Shown here piece by piece: positions 46,222 through 57,300 of a stretch of DNA of 64,000 bases. The DNA is from Anisodus tanguticus. Lineage: Eukaryota > Streptophyta > Magnoliopsida > Solanales > Solanaceae. Positions within the stretch are counted from its first letter, which is position 1, and every line of letters starts with the position of its first letter. The notes beneath the pieces were generated by a model. It was not told where the DNA came from and did no database searches. It worked only from the letters and a program-made list of their open reading frames with translations. The stretch spans positions 51,779,359-51,843,358 of the forward strand of contig CM067547.1 in NCBI GenBank assembly GCA_034509755.1, read 5' to 3'. A program made the translations under genes and the position numbers.

Positions 46222-46351
46222 GCTGAAGGATCTCCATCAAAGGTGTACAAAAGGGATGGATGCTTATGCTGGATGCATGTACTACAATACAAATGAATTT
46301 GAGATGTGTCGAAAAGAACAAAAGGAATTCGAGGAGGCATGTCCTTATTGA
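46222..46351 (+). CDS. Last exon of a CHCH-type small cysteine protein (partial gene)
   Basis: Preceded by an acceptor (TTATCTATAG) and ending in TGA at 46349. It encodes 42 residues, LKDLHQRCTKGMDAYAGCMY and then YNTNEFEMCRKEQKEFEEAC. Cysteine spacing is C-x9-C-x10-C-x10-C in two predicted helices, which resembles twin-CX9C (CHCH) proteins of the mitochondrial intermembrane space. The exact family is not recognised, and the 5' exons were not found. They may lie in the unassigned sequence upstream or be gone. A damaged copy of this exon lies at about 48226-48318. Confidence 0.5.
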
Positions 46352-46377
46352 CTGGTATTGCAAATAATGATTCTCAC

Positions 46378-46858
46378 CTATGGTAGTCCAACTAACTCAG
46401 GATCTTCACTGAATGCCTCGGCCGCTTTTATAGCTGCGTGGCGTAAGTCTTTGGGGTCCTTTGATAATGGCACTGGCAACCGCCAACGAGAGTCAGCGAA
46501 ATTCAAAGTGGCTAGATTACCTCTAAGTGCTAATGCAGCAACATCGTGAGCTCGAGCTGTCATTTCTTGAGTAGGGTAAGTTCCTAGCCATATCCTTCTC
46601 TGTTCACTAGACTTGCGTAGCTCGCAAACCCACTTGTCTTTTATTCCTCCTCCTCACTCCCTTGTAAACCGGGTGGTGAGTTTCCTTGAACTTCTTCCTC
46701 CCGGCACGTTTCTTGGGTCGGGTCGAAGCTAGTAGGAATCCTCCTTTATCTTGAGCTGCTATTGATCTTCCTGAAGATGATGATGTTTCCTGCAAGTGAT
46801 CTCTCTCCAGGTTTTCCGGGTTGGAATCTGAAGAGCACGAGATCGAGTTATTATTCAT
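46378..46858 (-). pseudogene. CBF: Frameshifted and truncated CBF/DREB1 gene
   Basis: Starts MNNNSISCSSDSNPENLERD and keeps the CBF signature RPKKRAGRKKFKETHHP before the AP2 domain. At about 46637 the codons for RRRNNNKWVC carry one extra base (AATAAAAGACAAGTGG against AATAATAACAAGTGG in the intact copy), which shifts the frame. The rest of AP2 (RIWLGTYPTQEMTARAHDVA) continues in the next frame to FADSRWRLPVPLSKDPKDL and ends early at TAG 46380, soon after the AP2 flank. The acidic C-terminal activation region is missing. Not functional. Confidence 0.88.
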
Positions 46859-46989
46859 CTATGATGGAGTAGTAGAGGAAATTACTAGTTTTCTTGAAAT
46901 AGTCGCGATTGTTGTAATAGTCGATAATATTCAAACTTTGTAGTGAGCAAAGTGCTATGATTAAGAGTATGTAGTTGATTTGTTTGGAA

Positions 46990-47376
46990 GTTTGAAAATG
47001 GTCTTATAGATTTTGGATGTAAATGGATTATGAATTTAGTAAGAAGAAGGGGCACGTGGCTACGATATGGACGCGAACACGGAAATTCATTTGGCTAAAG
47101 AATTGTGAAAAGGAACCGGGAATTGAAGTATTCAGTTTTTCTTCTTCTTCGTGGGGTCTGCTTCTATAATATATACATGCTTATTATGAATAGAAAAATG
47201 AACAAGAATAAACTAGAAATTTTATTGGTTGTAGTAGCGAGTTGGCAAAGTTTAGGATATGATTAAAAAATGGAGTTACTTTTTTTTTTCTCGGCCTTTC
47301 CAGGTTTGGGTCAACGTGATAGAAACTTTGTGGAGTTCTCAGGAAACAGAGGGATATCAGACACACGGGTGCTACA
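46990..47376 (-). promoter_or_regulatory. Promoter of the CBF pseudogene (conserved blocks)
   Basis: Minus strand TATA-like CTATAAGAC at 47009-47002, a G-box block (GGCACGTGGCTACGATAT, 47051-47068, then GACGCGAACACGGAA to 47084 on the plus strand) and a distal block GGGTCAACG...ACACGGGTGCTACAC at 47308-47376. All three recur upstream of the intact copy, so the duplication included the promoter. Confidence 0.6.
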
Positions 47377-47545
47377 CAGAGGGTGGGCAGTGGGCCGGGC
47401 CGACCCGGTCCCGCCCCGGTCCTACTCCGGTCCTGCCCCGACCCCGATATGTAAACCAAAAAAAAAATTACGGTACCGGGACGGGACATGGTCTCGTCCC
47501 GCTCGGACCCGCCCCGCCCCGTCCAAATCCCGCCAGCCCGACCCG
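47377..47545. mobile_element. GC-rich hAT-end-like fragment
   Basis: Begins CAGAGGGTGGGCAGTGGGCC, the usual look of a hAT terminus, and continues with mirrored CCGGTCCCGCCCC and GGGACGGGAC motifs around an A10 run. No right end found. It interrupts or borders the conserved CBF upstream block. Confidence 0.4.
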
Positions 47546-47901
47546 ATCCCTCCCTTTGCACAAAATAATTGTTGCACCAGTGACCATTTTATATATTGGC
47601 CGTTGTTCAACGGCCATTTTTTGCCTCCTCCCTCACCCAACCCCCCTATCCCCTTAATATTTATTTTTAACACATATGTTATTATATTTATATTTTAACC
47701 AATTTTTCAACTATAAATATCTCATTTTCTCTTTATCTTTCTCACAAATCTTCCTACAATCTATTTAATCTCTCAATCCATCTCTCTACAAGTCTACATT
47801 GTCTACTAAATATTTAATTTTATTTATTCATTTGGGAGTGAAGTTGGCAACTAGTTTGAGGATCTTCTATACAATTCTACAAGTTTATCTCTCTACAAAT
47901 C

Positions 47902-47986
47902 TACCTAATGCATCTTATGTCATGGATAAATGAATTTTGAATTGTACCTAATGCATCTTATGTCATGGATAAATGAATTTTGAATT
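47902..47986. repeat. 43-bp tandem duplication
   Basis: TACCTAATGCATCTTATGTC and the following 23 bp are repeated at 47945 without change. A related single copy occurs at about 51430-51480, another sign of duplication across the CBF cluster. Confidence 0.85.
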
Positions 47987-48225
47987 CAGCCACACATATG
48001 TTAAAGCTTAGAGGTAGTATATAGTTGAGTGATGTTGGTGTGTATAGTTTGGATAAATTCAAAATTTTAATATTTTTTATTTTTTAGTTTAGTTTAGATT
48101 TTCATATTATGGATAGAATTTTAAATATCAAAAATTCAAAATTTTTATACTTTATATTTAATCCTATCACCCAAATATTCATTAGACATTAGCGCATTAC
48201 CTATATGTACAACTTAGAATCTCCG

Positions 48226-48318
48226 TCAAGGATTATGCATGTACAATACAAACGAATTTGAAATGGGTAGAAAAGAACAAAAGGAATTCTACTGGTATTG
48301 AAAATAATGTTTCTCACC
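48226..48318 (+). pseudogene. Relic of the CHCH-type last exon
   Basis: Matches 46264-46380 (ACAATACAAACGAATTTGAA, AGAAAAGAACAAAAGGAATT) with a changed cysteine codon (TGT to GGT) and loss of the GAGGAGGCATGTCC end. It lies in the same place relative to the intact CBF gene as the original does to the first CBF copy. Confidence 0.7.
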
Positions 48319-48451
48319 TATGGAAATAATTACGTGAATCTATTCACTTAAATATCAATCTTGTTGAACCCTTTTTTTTTTTAATAAGATGCTACTCCTA
48401 GCTTGTGACTAACTGGCTGGTGAAGCTAAATATAATTTTCCGATATTAGAA

Positions 48452-49225
48452 TCATATGCTATAACTCCACAAAGACACTTCGATGTCACTTTCCACGTCA
48501 TCCCAACTGAAACAACTACCTAATCGTGGAGTTGGTGAAAACAAAAGCCCCTCCGCCATCTTTTCTCGCCATCCTTCCATCTCCAACATCTCATTATTTT
48601 CTTCCCAATTACAACATAAAATGTTTTCCATATCCAAATTCAAATTCTTCGCCGCCAAATTTCCACCTGTTCCATTATCCTCGACAACGTCAATCTCTTG
48701 GTGCTTTATTTCTTCAGTACTGGAATTAACTTTATGAACATTCATATAGTCGACTCCAACTAACTCATGATCTTCACTGAACGCTTCAGCGGCTTTTACA
48801 GCAGCCTGGCGTAAGTCTTTGGGTTCCTTTGATACTGGCACTGGCAATTTCCAACGAGAGTCAGCGAAGTTTAGAGTAGCTAGATTACCTCTAAGCGCTA
48901 ATGCAGCAACATCGTGAGCTCGAGCAGCCATTTCTGGAGTAGGGTAGGTTCCTAGCCATATTCTTTTCTGTTCACTAGGCTCACGTAGCTCGCAGACCCA
49001 CTTGTTATTATTCCTCCTCCTCACTCCCCTATAAATTGGGTGGCGAGTTTCCTTGAACTTCTTCCTCCCAGCACGTTTCTTGGGTCGGCTCGAAGCTAGT
49101 AGGAATACTCCTTCATCTTGAGTTGTTGCCGACCTTCCCGAAGATGATGATGTTTCCTGCAAGTGATCTTTCTCTATGTTTGCCGAATTGGAATCTAAAG
49201 AGCACCAAATCGAGTTATTATTCAT
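48452..49225 (-). CDS. CBF: CBF/DREB1 AP2/ERF transcription factor, intact
   Basis: A single exon of 257 aa, the usual CBF length. ATG at 49225 is chosen because all three paralogues start MNN at this place. The CBF signature before AP2 reads RPKKRAGRKKFKETRHP (residues 47-63). AP2 runs from about 64 to 121 with YRGVRRRN, KWVCELREP (DREB-type valine 77) and RIWLGTYPTPEMAARAHDVA. After it comes FADSRWKLP (120-128), where CBFs usually have DSAWR. The C-terminal third is acidic and ends in LWSYSI, the LWSY motif. It should bind CRT/DRE (CCGAC) and activate cold and dehydration genes in the nucleus. It is the only intact copy in this cluster. The family is induced by cold; that this copy is expressed is inference. 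Confidence 0.93.
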   Translation of the reverse strand: MNNNSIWCSLDSNSANIEKDHLQETSSSSGRSATTQDEGVFLLASSRPKKRAGRKKFKETRHPIYRGVRRRNNNKWVCELREPSEQKRIWLGTYPTPEMAARAHDVAALALRGNLATLNFADSRWKLPVPVSKEPKDLRQAAVKAAEAFSEDHELVGVDYMNVHKVNSSTEEIKHQEIDVVEDNGTGGNLAAKNLNLDMENILCCNWEENNEMLEMEGWREKMAEGLLFSPTPRLGSCFSWDDVESDIEVSLWSYSI

Positions 49226-49442
49226 CTATGATGGAGTAGTTGAGGAGACTATTAGTTTTCTTGAAATAATCGAGACTGTTGTAATAGTCAATAATATCCC
49301 AACTTTGTTAATGAACTAAGTGCTATGACTATGTTGTCGATTTGAAAGTGGTTTTATAGATATGGTTATAATTGGATTATGAATTAAATAAGAAGGAAGA
49401 AGAAGGGAGCACGTGGCTACGATATTGACGCGAACACGGAAA
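49226..49442 (-). promoter_or_regulatory. Proximal promoter of the intact CBF gene
   Basis: Minus strand TATA box TCTATAAAAC at 49360-49351 gives a leader of about 100 nt. At 49410-49442 the plus strand has GCACGTGGCTACGATATTGA followed by CGCGAACACGGAA. It contains a G-box (CACGTG) and CGTG/CGCG cores of the type bound by bHLH and CAMTA factors. The block is kept in the pseudogene and in the 51-kb relic, which suggests it matters. Confidence 0.6.
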
Positions 49443-50359
49443 TATTTTGGCTGCTAAAAGGTACACAAGGTGCATTTTTAGTTCTCTTCTTCCTTGTGGG
49501 GTCTGGTTTTAATTTTTTTATTATATACTCAGTACTTCCTAAAAAATTGTTCTAATTTACTTTTAAAATGTATGATTTAAAATAAATATTAATTATTTAT
49601 GTAATTATATAAAATTAAATTATTTTTAAATATAAAAATATATTAATTTTTTTATAATAAATTATATAAGATAATTTTTTTCAGACGGACGAGTATATAA
49701 ATAAATGTTTGTTTTGTGAATACGAAAATGGAGAAAGAGACTGGGAAGTATGGGTTTGTACCACGTGGTTGAAGGAGAGAGCTGGAAAGTTTAAGATAAT
49801 TTTATTTTCTAAAATTTGGAGTATGCTTTTACTTCTTCTTTTTTTTCAGTTAGGGTCAACGGGGACAGAAATTTTGTCGGTCATATTGAAGTTGCTGCAC
49901 ACGGGTGCATACACACTTTAAGCCACTTTAGGGATACTATGGGCGAGGCTAATTTTTTTTTTTAATATTCAGCTTTCTGACTTATGTAAGACTATTTCTA
50001 GAGATAATAGTTTTAGTCTCTCAACACTATTATCAGTAAATCATGAAATGTATCTAAATGATCAGAGTTTGAAAATAGAGCAACTAATATCATCTACAAA
50101 ATCTTATCTCAGAAGAGAACAAATTACTCACATCATGATTGCGCGAGACTCATTTTTGCTAGGCACAAAAGTGAACCTACGTCTTACTTTTGAATTCACA
50201 AATTTTAAATTCAATCTCTTTATCTAACAAAAAGGAGCTATACATAATTAAACAAATGTGTGATACCGACGGATTTACAAGGGCGAAGTGAAATAATTTA
50301 AATTTTCTTTACTAAAAAATCACACTATATATATAATGTTATGAATTTTCTAATGTATA
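49443..50359. other. Upstream region of the intact CBF gene
   Basis: The distal conserved block GGGTCAACGGGGACAGAAAT...ACACGGGTGC lies at 49853-49908. An AT-rich, possibly MITE-derived stretch lies at 49530-49700 (ends CAGTACTTCCTAAAAAATTG and CAGACGGACGAGTAT, weakly mirrored). No gene seen. Confidence 0.5.
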
Positions 50360-50618
50360 TACTCCATCCGTCCAATTTGTTTGAAGGCTGGCTAGTTTGA
50401 GAGTCAAACAACTTTTTCTTTGATTTAATTTTAAACATAGATTTTTTTGAATATTTTATAATAAAATTCACATATTTAAAAACTACATAAAAAGTACTAT
50501 GTCTACATGATTAATAATTCAGAATATATGAAAATAGTTGAAGAAAATCGTAGTTAAAGAAAGAGGTGTTTGACTCCCAAATTGATCAACCTTCAAACAA
50601 ACTGAAACAGAGAAAGTA
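50360..50618. mobile_element. MITE with TACTCCATCCG end
   Basis: 259 bp. Left end TACTCCATCCGTCCAATTTG is mirrored by CAAACTGAAACAGAGAAAGTA, and sub-terminal GAGAGTCAAACAAC by GTGTTTGACTCCC. Non-coding. Same terminal type as the MITEs at 9834 and 14629. Confidence 0.7.
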
Positions 50619-51014
50619 TAGTATATTGTACCTCCTTGGTGAAAATTGTGTCTATACCACTATGTGTAACCATCTCATTTTTAAAGTTATTGGAGAGGAA
50701 ACACACTTTTATTTATTTATTTAATTATTATCTTCACAACACCTCTTTTTCGTACGAGCTTGATTTTCTTAGCCAATAGTGTCGAAAATAAGAATTGACA
50801 TCAAGGTCTTTGTTTGTTCTAATACCAAGTTGAAAGTATGAGATCATTTTATTTAAAAAATTAAATTAGAGGAAATAATTTATTTATTTAATTATTATTT
50901 TCAACATAACAATGATAGTATAAAAAAATTACTTTTTGATTAACCTACACCTAATGATAACTTTTTTATATCAAGCCTGATAAAATAGAAAAATATTTTA
51001 TTTTAACTACCTAA
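50619..51014. other. AT-rich spacer in the CBF cluster
   Basis: Runs of TTTATTTATTTAATTATTAT occur twice (about 50708 and 50878). No coding sequence. Confidence 0.4.
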
Positions 51015-51370
51015 ACGAAGAGTTGGAGTTGGTGAAAACAAAAGTTTTTCTATCCAGTGACTGATCCAGAATTTTTACGGGGGGGTCGAAAAATAAAAAT
51101 ATAGTGCCTTAGATTCGAATTTGGAATTTCAAGGTAAATTATGAACCCTAAGCCACTGAACCAACCTATTCTTTAGTGTTCATGTATTCAAAATTCATAT
51201 ATATACATTAAAATATATTTTATATATATAGTGTAATTTTTTATCGAGGCGCTTGCTTCTTGCCATCTTTTTTTTTTTTTTGCCACGATCCCTCTATCTC
51301 TAACATCTTATTATTGTCTCCCCATTACAACATGGCCACGATATTGACGCGCACAAACGAAACAAAGAAA
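51015..51370 (-). pseudogene. CBF: Deletion relic of a CBF gene fused to promoter sequence
   Basis: Plus-strand GAGTTGGTGAAAACAAAAG (51026) and CTCTAACATCTTATTATTGT...CCCATTACAACAT (51298-51332) match the C-terminal coding part of the intact copy (48522-48617). Immediately after, GGCCACGATATTGACGCGC matches its promoter block at 49413. The whole AP2 region between is deleted. About 200 bp of foreign repeat (51047-51250, GTGACTGATCCAGAATTTTT) is inserted. A fourth CBF copy, long dead. Confidence 0.7.
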
Positions 51371-51707
51371 CAAGAGAATTGAAAATACAAAAAAGAACAA
51401 AGAAAGAAAGATGACACATCATATCACCTACGTAATGAACCTTATGTCATGGATATAGAATTGGGAATGGAGAGTTTGAATTCAGCCATACATTTTTTGG
51501 AGCTTAATGCCTTAATTAAAGGTCGTATAGTTGACTGATATCCACCACGAGTTTTAACGTTGTTCATCGACAAAATATTTTCACATTATTTTTATTTGTT
51601 TATTTTAAAAAATCAATTTTACACATCAAAGTGCCATAATATAGGTTACTCAAAAGCTTAAATTTTTAGTAAGACATTCACACACTTATTGAAATTACAC
51701 TGGATAT

Positions 51708-51812
51708 ATTATTATTATTATTATTATTGACATGTTCACACAACTTAGGGTGATTCGAGTTCAAGTAGTTTTACTAAGCTGGTGACTCGAGTTCAAGTAG
51801 TTTTACTAAGCC
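51708..51812. repeat. (ATT)7 run and a 32-bp tandem duplication
   Basis: ATT repeats at 51708-51728. At 51749-51780 and 51781-51812 the unit GGTGATTCGAGTTCAAGTAG plus 12 bp occurs twice with two changes. Confidence 0.85.
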
Positions 51813-52162
51813 GGCGCGAGAGATCGAAAGGACCGATTAATCTCCTGTTTGTTATGGATAAAAATGTTATTCATGAAAAAGTTTTTTTATGGAAAGCAAG
51901 TAATTTTCTTAATTATTAATCTTTTGATGAATGATAAGTAAGCATAAAATAATGTTTCAAGAGCATTTAATTAGAATTATAGGAAAACAATAAATAAGGG
52001 CGAAAAATACTTGCTCGCACCGAATATTTACACCTAAACAAACTTCAACTTATTATGGTTAAGTGATTTAATAAAGTATAATCATGGTTAAGAGTATACG
52101 TGCATATGCAAATACATATCATACATTCATTGGCGAGGATAAATTTTTACCTAGATAGGACT

Positions 52163-52295
52163 AACTACCAAAAATCACTAAATCTCGGTGGATGTCCCTT
52201 CGATAAGAGGTCTTCGATTGAAAAGCCGCCGAAAACATTACCGGCAAGCTAATTTTTGAGGAAATTTGTCAGAGATTAGCAACTTTCTGGTAGTG
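52163..52295. mobile_element. Miniature CACTA-type element
   Basis: 133 bp. The left end AACTACCAAAAATC is a one-base variant of CACTACCAAAAATC, and the right end TTTCTGGTAGTG is the reverse complement of CACTACCAGAAA. The 3-bp ACT flanks both sides (52160-52162 and 52296-52298), the duplication size expected for CACTA. Far too short to code. Confidence 0.7.
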
Positions 52296-53917
52296 ACTCG
52301 ACGGGTGGTCAGGGTGAAGGTGGTGGGTATGGGTAGGTGGTGGGGTGGGTGTATAGGGGTTTTGGTGCACGAATTCGGAGGTGAGGGGACGGGGGCTGGG
52401 ATGAACTTAGGTGTTTGGACGAGGAGGAGACAATTAACATTAAATGTCTCTTATGAAATTTATTTTTCGAATATTAATTCTTATTTTCTTATAAAACTTA
52501 TTTTTCAAAAATATTTAAACGAATAGACAATTAGGATATAGGCTTAATACGTTAATAACTTTTAAGCTTGCCGGCAAATTTCATTTAGACACTCTAACTA
52601 TGACTTGTTTCGACTGAACATCTGAACATATGATAAATTGTTCCTATTAGACATTTTTTGTTCAAAATTTTGGAAAAGTTTTCTTCATGTCCTCAAGTGC
52701 TTATTACATAAATAAATTAACTACTTAAAATATGTCATATTCTGTAATTATACGCATTTAACTCAATAGGCGATAAAATCCAAACCCTTTTCTATTTGAT
52801 TTTGGGGAATATTCGTGCTTTAAAGTGGCACAAGCCGTAAACGAACTTAATTCATCAACAATCTCTTCCTTGGAGTATTGGTGCTTTAAAGTGACACAAG
52901 TGCGTAGCACCCGTGTGTTAACTTAAAACCTTGACCTGTTTCCCTCGGAACCCGACAAAATTAATTGTCCCATTGACCCAAAATGAAAACTACAACAATC
53001 CGATTTAATATATTATAAATAAATTTTCATTTTTATTTGTCATATTTATCATATCAAGAGAAAAATAATTTATTTTTTCTATTTTATCATAACATTAATT
53101 AGTCATTTCAAATTATTTTTTAAATTTACTATGACTATACACAAATTAATATGAATATTTTGATAAATATATATTTTATTTATTATTTTTTAAAAGATGT
53201 GTAAAATAAAAAATAGATAAATAAAAGTGAACAAGGAGAATAGAAAAAAAACATTACTCATTTTTCAATCATATCATAAACTTTTTGCCAACACATTACT
53301 TAATTCAACCACGTGCTACGAAACCCCCTTAGTCTTTTCTCCACTTTTTCTCTTCACTAAGTACACTTCTTGTATTTATCTACTTTAATTGTCATCTTTA
53401 TTAAAAATAAATGATTTAAAATAATTATTATTTTAAGAAATCAAGATATCACTATTTATTAAGTATTAATTTTCATCTTTATCCTTCTCAATGAATATGG
53501 TGAGATATTAAATTGAGATTAAACAATAAATAAGGCTAATTTAAGAATTACTTTTTAGTTAAAAATTTTTAAGGTGCGTAAAAAAAAATAAGTAAAATGA
53601 ATTGGAGAAAATATTTATTTATCTATATATATCAGAAGCAGACCCCACAAAGAAGTAGAAAAAAGAAATTGAAATTCCGTGTACGTGTCAATGTCGTTGT
53701 CATGTGCTCCTTTTTCCCCCCTTAATTTAATTCAAAATCTTATTATATCTAAAATCTATAATAAAAAAAAACACTTTTGGACTTTCACTTCCCTCACTAC
53801 AAATATTGCATTCTTCCAATTCTAGCAAGTCTTTCTTCCGGAAGTGTGAACTTTATTGACTATTATAACAATCGTGACTATTTCAAAAATTAATCAGTGG
53901 TTTCCTCTAATCCATAG
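52296..53917 (+). promoter_or_regulatory. Upstream region of the inverted CBF copy
   Basis: The distal CBF block occurs here in inverse orientation relative to the other copies: AGCACCCGTGTGTTAACTTA at 52907 and CAAAATTAATTGTCCCATTG at 52957, which mirrors the block at 47308-47376. A degraded proximal block GTACGTGTCAATGTCGTTGT lies at 53678, and a TATA-like TATCTAAAATCTATAATAAA at about 53744. It contains a GT-rich patch near 52310-52400 and no other gene. Confidence 0.55.
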
Positions 53918-54193
53918 ATGAATAATACTCCGATTTCGTGCATGTCAGATCATACTCTGGCAAACCTAGAGGGTCACTCGCTCGAAACATCATTATCTTT
54001 GGGGAGGGCGGCTAATTCCGATGAGAAAGTTGTACTATTAGCTCCAAGTCGACCTAAAAAACGTGTCGGGAGAAAGAAGTTCAAGAAAACTTGCCACCCA
54101 ATCTACAGGGGAGTGAGGAAGAGGAATAACAACAAGTGGGTTTGCGAGCTATGCAAACCTAGTAAGCAAAAAAGAATATAGCAAGGAACTTAT
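53918..54193 (+). pseudogene. CBF: CBF/DREB1 pseudogene, 5' part
   Basis: Opens MNNTPISCMSDHTLANLEGH, keeps RPKKRVGRKKFKKTCHP and the first half of AP2 (YRGVRKRNNNKWVCELCKPS). The conserved Trp codon of RIWLGTY is now TAG at 54179-54181. Twelve bases later the reading frame is cut at CTTAT (54189-54193) by a Copia insertion. It continues at 59291. Opposite strand to the other three copies. Confidence 0.92.
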
Positions 54194-54360
54194 TGTAAGA
54201 TTGTAATAATTTCCCTTTGGGAGTATTCTCATTATTACAAAATATATATAGTGTGTACAAGAGAGGAATCCTAATTCGGTAAGGATCCTAATATACCATA
54301 AATATATAGTATTCATAATTACACAATACATGGCGAATATATGGAGAATATTCGCTAATA
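54194..54360 (-). repeat. 3' LTR (left), 167 bp
   Basis: TGTAAGATTG to TTCGCTAATA on the plus strand. It matches 59116-59290 apart from small indels and substitutions. On the minus strand it starts TATTAG instead of the canonical TG. Confidence 0.88.
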
Positions 54361-54379
54361 CACCCCCTCAGTCTGAGCG

Positions 54380-57300
54380 AGAGGATGACGGACGCTGAGA
54401 CTGGATCTGAAGTCAAGGAATAATTGTCTGGAAGCCCTTTTGTGAAGATATTTACATACTGATATGACGAAGGCACATTCAACACTCTGACATGACCGAG
54501 CGCAACCTTCTCAGGAACAAAATGGATATCCATCTCAATGTGTTTGGTTCTCTGATGTTGAACCGGATTATGAGACAGATATATGACACATATATTATCA
54601 CAATATGCCCGACGTAAGGGACACTGAAGCTCCAAAAGTAGATTTCGAAACCAACAGATCTCAACTACAACATTGGTAACGCCTTTGTATTCTGCTTCGG
54701 CACTCGAATGGGATAGAGTGGCTTGTCTCTTGGCAGACTATGAAATGAGATTATCCCCTAAGAATACACAATAGCCGGAGGTGGAGCGTCGCGTGTTCGG
54801 ACACCCTGCCCAATCTATATCCGTATAAGATAGCAACCTGGTCGGTGCAGAGGGGTATATATATAACCCATAATCAAGTGTGCCCTTAATGTATTGAATG
54901 ATACGCTTAAGAGTAGTGAAATAAGACTCTAAGAGCATGCATAAACAAGCACACATGTTGAACAAACATATGCAATATAGGCCTAGTGAAAGTAAGATAT
55001 TGAAGTGCACCTGCAAGACTCATACATAGAGTAGGATCGGAGACTGGAACACCATCCGTAACACTGAGCTTTGACTTAGAATCTACCGGAGTGGGCATGA
55101 TTTTTGCAATTTGTCATCTTAGCCTTGTACACTATATCTCTGCATACTTACGCTGATTCAAGAACATATAATATGCAAATCTGGTCACTGATATACCCAA
55201 GAAGTAACTTAACTTGTTCAAGTCAGTCATAGCAAATTCAATTTTAAGCAAAGCAATAATCTCATTTTTCAACCCATAGATAAGGCAATGAGAACAATAT
55301 CGTCTATATATAGCAATAAGTAAGCAATGTTAGTACCTCGATGAAAAATGAAAAGAGAATTATCACACCTGTTGCATACAAACCCATTTTATATAATATA
55401 CATGGCAAAGAGATCATACCACGCTCTGGGGTCCTGTTTCAAATCACAAAGTAACTTACGGAGACAACAAACATAGTGAGGGGCGGCTGGATGGACAAAA
55501 CCAGGTGGATGGTGCATGTAGACAATTTCTTTCAAGTCCCCATGTAGAAATACATTTTTCACATCCAGCTGATGCATCGGCTAATGCTTGCCCATGGTTA
55601 TACTCAGAAATGTGTGAATGGTAGCGGTTTGACAATCGGACTGAATGTCTCACCACAACCAATACCTCCTACTGATTTGTGCCATTAGCCACAAGTCGTG
55701 CCTTATACCTCTCTAGGTATCCACTGTCTCTGAATTTGTGATGAAATAACCATATGTAACGGATCACATTCACCCCTCCTGGTCTAGGAACCAAATACCA
55801 CGTGTGTTATTTCGTTAAAGCATTAAATTCCTCACACATAGCGGCATTCCAATTAGGGTCTTGTTTGGCTAGTTTGGGATTTTTTGGAATTGGGGAAATT
55901 GTTTAGGCAGACAAGTTAAACTGGACTTTGGGCTTGAAAATCTCGTGTTTGGCACAAGTTTCCATTTGGTGAGTGGAGGCAGTGGGTGGGTTGGTTGGTT
56001 TACTGGTGGTGTGCTGGTGTCGGGTTTGTGGGTATTGGAATGTCGGAATAGGGTTTTGGGTTGGGTGTTCTATTTGGTGCTAGCAGATCTGGTGGGGTTG
56101 ACAGTGGTGGTGGTACGGTCGGAGACGATGGTGATTAGGTTGGTATCGTCGAGTAAGGAAAAGGTGGTGGGTTAGGTTGGTGGTTCTGGTGCGTTGGTAA
56201 GGAAAAGATGTTGTCGGTGTTGGTCTGATCGACGAAATCTAGGTTAGGTGCTGGTCGATTGGAAATGACGGTCGGTGGAGGTGACATAGCAGTTGGTGGT
56301 GTGTGACGGAGTTGGGTGATTTATAGGTGGTTGGCCGGTGGTGAAACAGTGGAGATCGACTGGTCGCCGGTGTTGGTGGCAACCGATGATGATTGTTTCG
56401 AGGATGACTAAGTAGACTCCGCTGCGGGTCTGGCTACAGAAGCGGCGGCGGCGGGTAGCAAAGAGGAGATTTCGGTGGCTGACTGATTTAGTTGGCTGAG
56501 AATGACGGGAGAGATGTCGGGCTCGTCAAGAAAGGTATAGTCCATTTTTTTTTTTGGAATTTTTGGAGATTCGAAAAAATGAATGTGGTCTCATCAAACG
56601 TGATGTGACGAGAGATGTGGATTTGATGAGTGGACAAGTCATAGCATATATAGCCCTATGATTAGACGGGGAACTTACGAAAACACATGGAGTAGTTCGA
56701 GGTGCTAAGTTGTCGAGGGCGGTGGAGGCAAGATTAGGATAACACAGGAAACCGAATATCCTTAGGTGGTCGTAGGAGGGAATCATGCGGTATAGAATTT
56801 CGATTTGAGTCATATTGTGAAGGGTACTAGTGGGTAAAATGTTTAGAATATATTCGGACATTTTGACGGCATTGACCTAGAAGGACGGAGGAAGAAAGAC
56901 ATGGAACAGTAGAGTACAAACCATGTTATTAATGATGCGGATAATGCGTTCGGCTTTACCATTTTGAGGTGAGGTGTGGGGGCAGTATAAACGAAAAACC
57001 ATGCCATTATTGCTACAAAATTACATCGAATTATTGAATTCACGACAATTATCACACTGAAATGATTTTATGCATTTTTCAAATTGTGTTTTGATAAATG
57101 TTTGAAACTCAAGAAATTTTGCAAACACTTCCGATTTAAATTTGAGTGGGTATATCCAAATATAATGAGAAAAATTATCTAACAATACTAGATAATAATT
57201 ATGACCAAGGGAACTAGAAATAAGAGATGTCCATAAGTGAGCATGAATAATATCAAAAGGTGAAAAAGTGACGTGGTAGATGATTTAAAAGGAAGACGAA

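Noticed and set aside
47259..47698. Proline- and arginine-rich open frames on both strands
   Set aside because: They result from the GC-rich transposon fragment at 47377-47545. The residues are low-complexity and no domain is visible.
55945..56175. Gly/Val/Trp-rich plus-strand frame
   Set aside because: Antisense to the Copia integrase-RT linker and caused by a GT-rich low-complexity stretch.
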